In this document: positions 8,600 through 17,365 of the stretch, in pieces
Layout: each line of letters opens with the position of its first letter
How positions within the stretch are numbered: position 1 is the stretch's first letter
Source of the DNA: an uncultured Christensenellaceae bacterium
Lineage (GTDB): Bacteria; Bacillota; Clostridia; Christensenellales; Borkfalkiaceae
Length of the DNA: 41,206 nt
Reading direction: 5' to 3'
Assembly: GCA_910587005.1 (NCBI GenBank)
Contig: CAJULB010000009.1
Span: forward strand, 1-41,206
Made by a program: the position numbers and the translations under genes
Notes under the pieces: model-generated
Database searches by the model: none
What the model saw: only the letters and a program-made list of their open reading frames with translations
What the model was told of the DNA's origin: nothing

Positions 8600-10120
8600 A
8601 TGACTACACGTAAAAATATTGAAAATGCGCTTTGGAAGGCTTGCGATAGCTTTCGTGGAAAAATTGACAGTAGTAGATATAAAGATTATATCTTGTCTAT
8701 GCTTTTCTTGAAGTATCTGTCGGATGTAAATAAAGAAAAACGAGAGGAGTACTTTAAGCAGTATAATGGCGATGAAGTGCGCGTTGAACGTGCTATGAGT
8801 CGTGAGCCGTTTGTAATCGATAACGAATCTAATTTCGATTTTTTGTATAAAAATAGGACAGATGCCAAAATCGGACAAAAAATCAACGTAGCACTGTCTG
8901 CAATAGAAGAACGTAATGGTGCTAAGCTACGCAATGTTTTTCGTGCGATAGATTTTAACTCTACCGTCGATTTGGGTGAGCCGCGCGAGAAAAACGCCAT
9001 ATTAAAAAATTTACTTGAAGATTTTCATGGTTTGGATTTGTCGCCAAGCCAATTGGATAGCGCGGATATTATCGGCGATGCTTATGAATATATGATTGCA
9101 AATTTCGCATCCGATGCAGGCAAAAAAGGCGGAGAATTCTTTACGCCTAGTCGTGTCAGCGAATTAGTTGCAAAATTAGTGGAACCGAAAGAGAATGATA
9201 GAATATACGACCCTACTTGTGGTAGCGGCGGACTGCTGTTAAAGGCATACAAGGAAGCCAAAACACGTAAAGTCGCAATTTATGGTCAAGAACGCAATGC
9301 ACAAACGTGGGCGCTTTGCAAGATGAATATGTTCTTGCATAACATCGCAGATGCAACGATTTGGCAGGGCGACACGCTTGCTAATCCGCAGAATATACAA
9401 GACGATAAACTTATGAAGTTTCAAGTAATTGTCGCCAACCCTCCTTTTAGTTTGGATAAATGGGATGCAGGCTTCCTCCCCGAAGGGGTCCAAAAAGCAA
9501 AAATGAGCGAGAGTCTTGACCCTTGGAAACGGTTTTCTTGGGGCATTCCTCCTACGTCAAAGGGCGATTACGCTTTTGTTATGCACATGTTAAATTGCTT
9601 GGATGATACGAGCGGTCGCATGGGAGTTGTGCTTCCGCACGGTGTTCTGTTCAGGGGGGCGCAGGAAGGAAAAATTCGTCGAACCATCATTGAAAATTTC
9701 AACTTGCTTGATGCAGTTATTGGTTTACCCGCAAACTTATTTTTTGGCGCGGGAATTCCTGCGTGCGTGCTAATTTTTAAGAAAAATCGTCCTACTCGTA
9801 ATATTTTCTTCATTGATGCGAGCGGAGAGGGAAACTATGAGAAAGGAAAAAATCAAAATATTCTTCGTCCATGTGACATTGATAAAATTGTAGACACTTA
9901 TAAAAAGCGTGCGGTTATAGATAAATACAGTTTTGATGCGTCCTATGAAATGGTTACGGAAAATGAATTTAATCTCAATATTCCTCGTTATGTTGATACT
10001 TTCGAGGAGGAACCGCCTGTGGATATTGATGAAGTCAAAGCGCAAATTGCTGCAACAGAGCAAGAACTTGCAGAAGTACAGGCACGAATGGCAAAAATAC
10101 TGAAAGAACTTGGTGTGTAA
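8600..10120 (+). CDS. hsdM: Type I restriction-modification DNA methyltransferase subunit
   Basis: Modifies adenine in the host recognition site and is needed for both methylation and cleavage complexes. 506 residues; ATG after AAGGAG. The N-terminal helical HsdM_N domain (ENALWKACDSFRG) is followed by the N6_Mtase fold: the SAM motif YDPTCGSGGLLL near residue 203 and the catalytic NPPF near residue 279. The C-terminus ends in a coiled coil (EVKAQIAATEQELAEVQARM) for contact with HsdS. It follows the CD-NTase by 18 nt with no promoter visible, so it belongs to the same run, and hsdS starts one base after its stop. Confidence 0.96.
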   Translation: MTTRKNIENALWKACDSFRGKIDSSRYKDYILSMLFLKYLSDVNKEKREEYFKQYNGDEVRVERAMSREPFVIDNESNFDFLYKNRTDAKIGQKINVALSAIEERNGAKLRNVFRAIDFNSTVDLGEPREKNAILKNLLEDFHGLDLSPSQLDSADIIGDAYEYMIANFASDAGKKGGEFFTPSRVSELVAKLVEPKENDRIYDPTCGSGGLLLKAYKEAKTRKVAIYGQERNAQTWALCKMNMFLHNIADATIWQGDTLANPQNIQDDKLMKFQVIVANPPFSLDKWDAGFLPEGVQKAKMSESLDPWKRFSWGIPPTSKGDYAFVMHMLNCLDDTSGRMGVVLPHGVLFRGAQEGKIRRTIIENFNLLDAVIGLPANLFFGAGIPACVLIFKKNRPTRNIFFIDASGEGNYEKGKNQNILRPCDIDKIVDTYKKRAVIDKYSFDASYEMVTENEFNLNIPRYVDTFEEEPPVDIDEVKAQIAATEQELAEVQARMAKILKELGV

Positions 10121-10121
10121 A

Positions 10122-11309
10122 ATGGTTAAAACAAAAAAAGTTCCTATAGGGTGGGAACTGACTCCGTTATCAAAAGTATTAGTTGAACGGACAGAACGAA
10201 AAGGTAAAACAGATGTGAAAATTTATTCTGTTGCTGTAAATAAGGGCGTAGTGAACCAAGTGGAGCATTTAGGACGTAGTTACGCAGCAGAAGATACATC
10301 AAATTACAATTTGGTTTCGTTTGGTGATATAGTTTATACTAAAAGTCCAACTGGGGATTTTCCATATGGTATTGTAAAACAAAGTCATGTCAAACAAGAT
10401 GTAGCGGTATCTCCTCTGTATGGAGTTTATAAACCGGGGAATTTTTATCTTGGGTTGTTTTTAGACTATTATTTTCAATCGCATATTAATGCTAATAATT
10501 ATTTAAAAAAGATTGTAAATAAAGGTGCCAAAAATACGATTTTAGTTAGTAATCAGGTTTTTCTGCATAACTGTATATTATTGCCCAATGATGTAACGGA
10601 ACAACAAAAAATTGTAGAAATTCTTATGACGCAAGATAAAGTTATTGCATTAAAAGAAAAACTTCTTGAAGCAAAGAAGAAACAAAAAAAGTGGTTAATG
10701 CAGAAATTTTTAATGAACCAGAATTGGCAAAAAGTTAAATTAGAGGAGTTGTTTAATAGACTTTTACGTAAAAACGTTGTCGGCAACGGAAATGTTCTAA
10801 CTATTTCTGCTAATCATGGTTTAATTAGTCAAGAAAGTTACTTTAAAAAAAGCATAGCTAGTAGTGATTTATCTAACTATTTTTTATTGTATAAGGGGGA
10901 TTTTGCTTATAATAAAAGTTATTCTGAAAATTACCCATACGGGGCTATTAAACGGTTAGATAAATATGAAATGGGAGTTGTTTCTCCACTTTATATATGT
11001 TTTACTCCCACATTTAGTAATAAATGCCCTGAATTTTATATGCATTATTTTGAATCGTTATTACTTGATAGGGAAATCAAAGCTATTTCGCAGGAAGGTG
11101 CTAGGAATCATGGATTACTAAATATAGCAATTGACGATTTTTTTTTGATGGGAATACCGTTTCCTCCGGTTGAATCGCAACAAAAGATTGCTCAACAATT
11201 ATCCGTAGCAGATAAAGAGATAGAATTGCTTGCAAAGGATTTAGAGTCGCAAAAAAGTCTTAAGCAATACCTAATGCAGCAATTATTGACGGGAAAAATT
11301 CGTGTATAA
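10122..11309 (+). CDS. hsdS: Type I restriction-modification specificity subunit (two TRDs)
   Basis: Determines the DNA sequence recognised by the HsdMSR complex. 395 residues from ATG 10122; a reading start upstream at 10110 would lie within hsdM. Two target-recognition domains (about 1-165 and 205-360) are each followed by an EQQKIVEIL or SQQKIAQQL hinge and a helical spacer ending in LMQ. The TRDs resemble each other (YTKSPTGDFPYGIVK against YNKSYSENYPYGAIK, both then VSPLY), suggesting related half-sites. Full length for the family and intact. Confidence 0.95.
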   Translation: MVKTKKVPIGWELTPLSKVLVERTERKGKTDVKIYSVAVNKGVVNQVEHLGRSYAAEDTSNYNLVSFGDIVYTKSPTGDFPYGIVKQSHVKQDVAVSPLYGVYKPGNFYLGLFLDYYFQSHINANNYLKKIVNKGAKNTILVSNQVFLHNCILLPNDVTEQQKIVEILMTQDKVIALKEKLLEAKKKQKKWLMQKFLMNQNWQKVKLEELFNRLLRKNVVGNGNVLTISANHGLISQESYFKKSIASSDLSNYFLLYKGDFAYNKSYSENYPYGAIKRLDKYEMGVVSPLYICFTPTFSNKCPEFYMHYFESLLLDREIKAISQEGARNHGLLNIAIDDFFLMGIPFPPVESQQKIAQQLSVADKEIELLAKDLESQKSLKQYLMQQLLTGKIRV

Positions 11310-11320
11310 GGAGGAGAAGC

Positions 11321-14300
11321 ATGTACGAAGCATATTTGGAAAAAGAGTTTCAAAGACAAGCTGTTGAAGTGTTAGTTAAACTCGGTTATACTCTTTTATC
11401 AAACGAAGAGTGCAATAAAGAACGCGGTGGTAAATATAACGTTCTACTGAAAGACATTTTACGCACTCGCTTGCGCGAGATGAATACCTTTGAGTATGGC
11501 GGAATTATGTATCGCTTTTCTCCCGCAAATATCGAGCGGGCGATTGATGAGTTGGATGCATCACTTTCAGATGGGCTCTTAAAGACGAGTGAGAAAATAT
11601 ATGATGCTCTTCTTCTCGGACGAGATTTGCCCGAAACAGTAGGTAGTGGTGCGGAGAAACGAATATTATCATTTAATTTGCATTTTATAGACTGGCATCA
11701 TCCTGAAAACAATGTTTACCATGTTGCACGTGAGTATTATGTGTCAAACGAAGCCGGAGATGACGGGTCGCGTCCGGATATAGTTTTATTTGTAAACGGT
11801 ATCCCGCTTGGAATCATTGAATGTAAAGCACCGGATATAGATGAAGATTTTGCGGTAATCCAACATATTCGTAATCAAAATAAAGAATATAAAGGTTGTA
11901 TTTCGCAGCTATACAAATTTGCGCAAATTCTTGTTGCTACAAACAAAAATTCTGTTAAGTATGCAACTGTCGGCACAGGTAAAAAATATTGGACAATATG
12001 GAAAGAAGAAAACAGGGAATGGCTTAACGAACAGTTAATGCAGTGCGTAGTTGGACGCAAGCCGACAGAGCAGGATAGGGCATTAATTTCTCTTTATCCT
12101 CCCGAGCGTTTGTTGAAAATTGCTTGCTACTTTACTCTATATGATGCGAATGTAAAAAAGATTGCTCGGTATCAGCAGTTTTTTGCCGTCGAGCAAATTA
12201 TTAATACCATAGAGACAAATGATGTTGTTTCAGGGAATAGGCAAAGTGGCGTTGTTTGGCATACGCAAGGAAGCGGTAAATCGTTAACTATGGTTATGCT
12301 GGCGAAGTATATTTTAGAAAATATCAAGGGCAGTAAAGTTGTTTTAGTAACAGATCGTACAGAGCTTGATAGACAGATAGAGCAAACATTCAGTCATACT
12401 CGATTAAAGCCTGCGAGAGCGACAAGCGGGAAGAATCTAATTGATTTGATTGAAAAGAATAACGTAGAAATCGTTACCGCACTTATAAATAAATTCAATA
12501 CAGTGGAAAACAGCGGGTTAAAGATATTAAGTCGTGATGTTTTTATATTGGTTGATGAAAGCCATCGCACGCAATACGGTAACCTTGCTGCCAAAATGAG
12601 ACTTGTGTTCCCGAATGCTTGTTATATCGGCTTTACAGGTACGCCGCTTCTGCGTAAGGAAAAAAGCACAATGGCGAAGTTTGGCAATAAGTTAATTCAC
12701 CGATACACAATTCGTGACGGTGTAAATGATAAAGCGATTGTGCCATTGATTTATGAAGGAAGATTTGTTGAGCAAAATGTTGATGAAAACAATATTGACA
12801 GATGGTTTGCTCAAATTACAAAGCGTCTTTCTGAAAAGCAAACCGAAGATTTAAAGGCGAAGTGGGCACAGTTAAAGCGGATTACAAGTACTGAGGAGAG
12901 AATAAGATTTATTTCGCTTGATATCAATACACATTTTTTAGAAGGCTTTAAAAATTCGGGATTTAAGGCAATGCTTGCTTGTACTTATAAACGAGATGCG
13001 GTACGTTATTTACAATGTTTCGAGGATATGGGAGATTTAACGACTGCTGTTATTATTTCTCCACCGGATATGCGAGAAGGTTACGAGGAAATTGATGATG
13101 AACCGGATGATCTTGTAAGACGTTTTTGGGACAAGATGATAAATCGTTACGGTGATGTTGAGCGATATGAAGAGACAATAAAGAATAAATTTTTGGATGG
13201 TGAAATTGATATTTTGATTGTGTGTGGCAAGCTTTTAACAGGGTTTGATGCTCCGCTTACACAAGTTATCTATATTGATAAAGAACTTAAAGAACATGGA
13301 TTATTACAAGCAATAGCACGGGCCAATAGGCTTTACGAGGGTAAAGATTACGGTTTGATTGTAGATTATCGGGGATTGCTGAAGCCTCTTGATGACGCTA
13401 TGGAAATGTATAGCGGGGCGGGATTAGAGAATTTTGAAAGTGGAGATATCAAGGGTGCAGTAGTTGATGTTATTAAATGTGTAGGAACGTTGAGGGAAAC
13501 TTACTCAAGGCTATTAGATGTGTTTGGTAATCTGAGAGACAGCAGAGATTCCGAAGAATTAGAAGTTTTGTTGTCAAATGATAAACTCAGATCCGAATTT
13601 TACGATGCATTATCTGCTTTCGGTAAAGCTCTTTCAATGGCATTGAGTTCGGAAAAGGTATTTGAGGCGTTATCAAAAGAAGAAGTGAAAAAATATAAGG
13701 ACGCGTTCATTTTCTTTTCAAAAATGCGGCGTTCTGTAAAAATACGTTATGCAGATGCAATTGACAATGCTGAATTTGAACCGCAGATGCAAAATTTATT
13801 GGATAGATACTTGTCCGTTGTAGGGTTAAAGCAAATAACCAATCCGGTAGATATTTTGAATCGTGACGAATTGGAAAAAGAATTACATGAGTTAGGGTCG
13901 TTGAGAGCCAAAGCAGATGCTATTACTTCTACAATGACAAAAAGTATTTCCGATAGGCGTGATGAAAATCCCGCATACTATGATAGCTTTTCCAGGCGAA
14001 TAAAAATCGTTTTAGATGAATTTATAAATCGAGTAATTACCGAAGCGGAATATCTTTCTAAAATGAAGAGTATCTTGGAGGACTATCGAAAAGGAACATC
14101 TACTGTAGTATATCCGGAAAAGATTAAAGGAAATATCCACGCACAAGCATTTTATGGCGTAATATGTGCAATTTTAGACGATGTTATTGATTTGAATGCA
14201 AATATTGAAATAGTATCAGATTTAACGCTTGCTATTACTGCTATTGTAGAAAGTAATAACTCTATTGACTGGCAAAATAATACAGATATTCATAATCGAA

Positions 14301-14425
14301 TCGCCCAACAGATAGATGATTTATTTTACGATTATGAACAGAACTATGGCTTTATAATTCCATTAGATGCAATTGATAAAATTATTGAAAATGTTAAAAC
14401 AGTTGCGCTGAGGAGGTTTAAATGA
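11321..14425 (+). CDS. hsdR: Type I restriction endonuclease/translocase subunit
   Basis: Cuts unmodified DNA after ATP-driven translocation. 1034 residues; ATG after AAGGAGGAG. The N-terminal PD-(D/E)xK nuclease shows RPDIVLFVNGIPLGIIECK (about 150-168). The superfamily 2 helicase has Walker A TQGSGKS near 316, DESHR near 411, GFTGTP near 433, and the later motif with GFDAPLTQVIYIDK and QAIARANRL. A helical C-terminal domain contacts HsdM/S. Length is at the upper end of normal. Its last codons overlap the next gene as ATGA. No disrupting change is seen, so restriction should be active. Confidence 0.96.
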   Translation: MYEAYLEKEFQRQAVEVLVKLGYTLLSNEECNKERGGKYNVLLKDILRTRLREMNTFEYGGIMYRFSPANIERAIDELDASLSDGLLKTSEKIYDALLLGRDLPETVGSGAEKRILSFNLHFIDWHHPENNVYHVAREYYVSNEAGDDGSRPDIVLFVNGIPLGIIECKAPDIDEDFAVIQHIRNQNKEYKGCISQLYKFAQILVATNKNSVKYATVGTGKKYWTIWKEENREWLNEQLMQCVVGRKPTEQDRALISLYPPERLLKIACYFTLYDANVKKIARYQQFFAVEQIINTIETNDVVSGNRQSGVVWHTQGSGKSLTMVMLAKYILENIKGSKVVLVTDRTELDRQIEQTFSHTRLKPARATSGKNLIDLIEKNNVEIVTALINKFNTVENSGLKILSRDVFILVDESHRTQYGNLAAKMRLVFPNACYIGFTGTPLLRKEKSTMAKFGNKLIHRYTIRDGVNDKAIVPLIYEGRFVEQNVDENNIDRWFAQITKRLSEKQTEDLKAKWAQLKRITSTEERIRFISLDINTHFLEGFKNSGFKAMLACTYKRDAVRYLQCFEDMGDLTTAVIISPPDMREGYEEIDDEPDDLVRRFWDKMINRYGDVERYEETIKNKFLDGEIDILIVCGKLLTGFDAPLTQVIYIDKELKEHGLLQAIARANRLYEGKDYGLIVDYRGLLKPLDDAMEMYSGAGLENFESGDIKGAVVDVIKCVGTLRETYSRLLDVFGNLRDSRDSEELEVLLSNDKLRSEFYDALSAFGKALSMALSSEKVFEALSKEEVKKYKDAFIFFSKMRRSVKIRYADAIDNAEFEPQMQNLLDRYLSVVGLKQITNPVDILNRDELEKELHELGSLRAKADAITSTMTKSISDRRDENPAYYDSFSRRIKIVLDEFINRVITEAEYLSKMKSILEDYRKGTSTVVYPEKIKGNIHAQAFYGVICAILDDVIDLNANIEIVSDLTLAITAIVESNNSIDWQNNTDIHNRIAQQIDDLFYDYEQNYGFIIPLDAIDKIIENVKTVALRRFK

Positions 14426-15135
14426 CCATAAATCTTGGCGGAAGAGTTTTAGATTATGAATTGCATCGCAAACCGGTTAAGCATATCAATCTTCGAATAA
14501 GACCTGATGGTTCAGTATTCGTATCTGCGAATAATAATATTTCGCAAGAAGAAATTGAAAATTTTATAATCAAAAAATCGGAGATGATTTTTAATGCGAT
14601 AGAAAGATATTCGGAAATATCCAAATATTCTGCTGAAGATTACAGTTATGTAGCCGGCGAAAGTTTTCGTTATTTAGGAAAAAATTTGCGTCTGAAAGTT
14701 AATGTGGGCAAGGGAAAAGTTGACACCGATGGTGTTTATTTATATATGACATTGCATGATATCTCAGATAAAAAAATGAAAATACAACTAATAAGCAATT
14801 GGTATGATAAGGAATGTCGTACATTATTTCCTGCGATAATCAGAGATGTATATAACAAATTATTTCAAAAATATGATATAGCTTTGCCGTCACTTATAAT
14901 CCGAAATATGACCTCTCGTTGGGGTAGTTGCCAAATTAAAAGAAATACTATTACGCTCAATAGGCGGCTGATTGAAACTCCGAGGGAATGTATTGAATAT
15001 GTAATCGTACATGAATTTACTCATTTTTTACAGCCAAATCATTCACGAAAATTCTACGATTTACTTGCAGTATTTATGCCGGATTGGGAGGAGAGAAAAA
15101 ACACTCTGGAAGGTTTTATGTTTCAGAGAATTTGA
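14422..15135 (+). CDS. YgjP-like zinc metallopeptidase (DUF45/M48-related)
   Basis: 237 residues, starting within the hsdR stop (ATGA). The N-terminal beta region (LRIRPDGSVFVSA) is typical of the YgjP family. The C-terminal domain holds NMTSRWGSCQIKRNTITLN and the zinc site VIVHEFTHFLQPNHSRKFYDL, with the HExxH pair His197/His201 and the later His near 208. Such genes often accompany hsdR operons; their function there is not settled and the substrate is unknown. Soluble and cytoplasmic by sequence. Last gene of the run. Confidence 0.9.
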   Translation: MTINLGGRVLDYELHRKPVKHINLRIRPDGSVFVSANNNISQEEIENFIIKKSEMIFNAIERYSEISKYSAEDYSYVAGESFRYLGKNLRLKVNVGKGKVDTDGVYLYMTLHDISDKKMKIQLISNWYDKECRTLFPAIIRDVYNKLFQKYDIALPSLIIRNMTSRWGSCQIKRNTITLNRRLIETPRECIEYVIVHEFTHFLQPNHSRKFYDLLAVFMPDWEERKNTLEGFMFQRI

Positions 15136-15230
15136 TAAAGAGGTGTAGGTTAAGGTGTAAGGGTTTCTTGCCGGCAAAAAGCGAAATAGTTTAACCAAAT
15201 CTACGAGGGATATTCGATTATGTTGAACAC

Positions 15231-15259
15231 TTGATTTTGAGTTTAAAATTAGCTATAAT
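15231..15259 (+). promoter_or_regulatory. Promoter of the DUF262 pair
   Basis: TTGATT at 15231-15236, 17 nt, TATAAT at 15254-15259. It shows that the DUF262 genes are a unit separate from the type I operon. No convincing hairpin terminator is seen between 15136 and this promoter. Confidence 0.72.
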
Positions 15260-15352
15260 AATTAGGTAAAGGCGGATAATACAGCCAATCGCAGAAAAAT
15301 ACTTTTATACATATGAAGGTTGGTTAATTTTATCATCGAGGAGAAGGAAAAA

Positions 15353-17365
15353 GTGAGCGAAATCGGATTAAAAAGTATTTATGATCTGCTTGATAAAAAC
15401 TACTATATTCCAAGCTATCAACGCGGTTACCGCTGGGGTAAAAGGCAGGTGCAGGATCTGTTAGAGGACCTGTATACGTTTGCAATGGAAGATAAGCCGA
15501 AGGAGTCTTTTTACTGCCTTCAACCCGTCGTGGTAAAAAAATGCGATGCCGAAACCGTATCCGGGAACTTCCTGCAGAGCGAATTGGATAACAATATCTG
15601 GTATGAAGTCATCGACGGACAACAGCGTTTAACGACTGTTTACCTGTTATTGAAATATCTTATAAACACCGAACGCGTTGATATGAAAGAAGACTACGGT
15701 AAAAATTTATTCCGCGTTTCTTATCAAACGCGTGATAACGACGGAAACTGCATCAGCCGACCGGACAATCCGGGCAACGCTTCACCCAATGCGTATTACG
15801 TTACGCAAGGCTATAAAAATATTGGCAACTGGTTTACTTCGCTTCCTGAAACAAAGGGAATACAGCAGATAAAGACGGTCAGAGCCGCGTTTTTAGACGT
15901 GTTGACCAACACCAAAGGGGGGAGCGGTGCGCACGGCTACGTACAGGTAATCTGGTACGATACCGACGAGGACGACCCGATTAAAACCTTTACGCGTTTG
16001 AATATCGGCAAGATACCCCTTAAAAATGCAGAGCTGATTAAGGCGCTTTTTCTGCAAAAAAGAGATAATGACAAAATTTCCGAAGTTCAGCAAATTCAAA
16101 TTGCCAAAGAGTGGGATCAAATAGAAGCTACTCTGCAAGGCGATCGCATTTGGGCGTTTTTGAATAGGGATATGCCGGAAATGCCTGCGCGTATCGAATA
16201 TATTTTCGACGTATTATTCAAGGTTGAAGGCGAAAAGAAAAAAAGCGAAATCGCCGAAAAGGAATATAAAGCGTACGGCGCGAATCAAAGGAGTACACGA
16301 AGGGAACAGAAGCGGCGGGAAGCAGAAACGCTGCGGCGCGCCGAAGAGAAATTCAAAGAGCGTTACGGAACGGACGAATTTGCTTCGTTCCGCTATTTCA
16401 GCGAGTTGTTCGAACGTGCAGACAGGGAAAAGATCGATGAATACTGGAGCAAGGTTCGTGAGTATTACGAAACCTTTCTTGAGTGGTATCATAATCCGTT
16501 GTGGTATCATTATATCGGTTTTCTGATTTACTGCGGGAAACCGATTCTCGAAATCTACTATCTCTATCGGGATAAATCCAAGAGGGAGTTCGAAAAGAGC
16601 TTGGCGGAGGCAATCAGGGGAACGTTGAATGTCAGATTAAAAGTTTCTGCCGACGACGCTACGGATATAACGACGGACGCGGGCGACCCGGTCGTTTACG
16701 ACAATAAAACAAAAGAAAAGTTAAGGCAGCTGTTGGTTTTGTATAATATAGAGTACATTATCCAGAAGAACAAGGGCTTGGATGCGGGTTATATGGTATT
16801 CCCTTTTGATTTGTTCAAATCGGAAAAATGGGATATCGAGCACGTGGATTCGTATACTACAAATCCGCTTACGAGGGAAGACCAACAGATCGAGTGGCTT
16901 ACAACGGTTTTGCAGGATTTGCGGGATTTCGGCATCGATTACACCGCGACCGAAAAAATTACAAGTCAGGAAAAAGAGAGCTTGAAAAGGTTCCTCGGGC
17001 ACGGCGGGGGCGAAGTGAAATTCGAACAGATTACGGCAATCGTATCTAAGCTTGCGGGGGAGTCTGCGGGGGAAGTGAAAAAGGATATGAAAAATACTAT
17101 CGGCAATCTCACCCTTTTGAACGCAGATATTAACCGCGGGTACGGAAACGCAATTTTTCCTTCGAAAAAGAAAGAAATCATCAAAAAGGATGCGGAGGGG
17201 AGGTTCATTCCTCTATGCACCAAAAACGTTTTTTTAAAGAATTTTACGGGCGCGAAGAATACCCCCGTCTCGTGGAGCGAGGAAGATATGGAAGCATATC
17301 AAAAAGATATCGTTGCGGTTATAAAGAAGTTTCTGAAAACGGACCGGCAGGGAGAAGAGGAGTAA
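15353..17365 (+). CDS. DUF262-DUF1524 protein (GmrSD/BrxU-like, type IV restriction-like)
   Basis: 670 residues from GTG 15353, which has GAGGAGAAGG at the right distance; the longer frame begins with an unsupported TTG at 15320. The N-terminal DUF262 domain shows IPSYQRGYRW (about 23-28) and WYEVIDGQQRLTTVYLLLK (about 85-102), with FTRLNIGKIPLKNAELIKALFL following; this ParB-like fold uses NTP hydrolysis. The C-terminal DUF1524 HNH-like part has WDIEHVDSYTTNPL and IGNLTLLNADINRGYGN with KKKEI. Known relatives cut modified (for example glucosylated) phage DNA. Base composition is richer in GC than the type I operon, suggesting a separate origin. It overlaps the next gene by one base. Confidence 0.85.
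   Translation: MSEIGLKSIYDLLDKNYYIPSYQRGYRWGKRQVQDLLEDLYTFAMEDKPKESFYCLQPVVVKKCDAETVSGNFLQSELDNNIWYEVIDGQQRLTTVYLLLKYLINTERVDMKEDYGKNLFRVSYQTRDNDGNCISRPDNPGNASPNAYYVTQGYKNIGNWFTSLPETKGIQQIKTVRAAFLDVLTNTKGGSGAHGYVQVIWYDTDEDDPIKTFTRLNIGKIPLKNAELIKALFLQKRDNDKISEVQQIQIAKEWDQIEATLQGDRIWAFLNRDMPEMPARIEYIFDVLFKVEGEKKKSEIAEKEYKAYGANQRSTRREQKRREAETLRRAEEKFKERYGTDEFASFRYFSELFERADREKIDEYWSKVREYYETFLEWYHNPLWYHYIGFLIYCGKPILEIYYLYRDKSKREFEKSLAEAIRGTLNVRLKVSADDATDITTDAGDPVVYDNKTKEKLRQLLVLYNIEYIIQKNKGLDAGYMVFPFDLFKSEKWDIEHVDSYTTNPLTREDQQIEWLTTVLQDLRDFGIDYTATEKITSQEKESLKRFLGHGGGEVKFEQITAIVSKLAGESAGEVKKDMKNTIGNLTLLNADINRGYGNAIFPSKKKEIIKKDAEGRFIPLCTKNVFLKNFTGAKNTPVSWSEEDMEAYQKDIVAVIKKFLKTDRQGEEE

Noticed and set aside
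17215..17364. Upstream extension of the second DUF262 protein
   Set aside because: The extension overlaps the end of the first DUF262 gene; the ATG at 17365 with a good ribosome binding site fits better.
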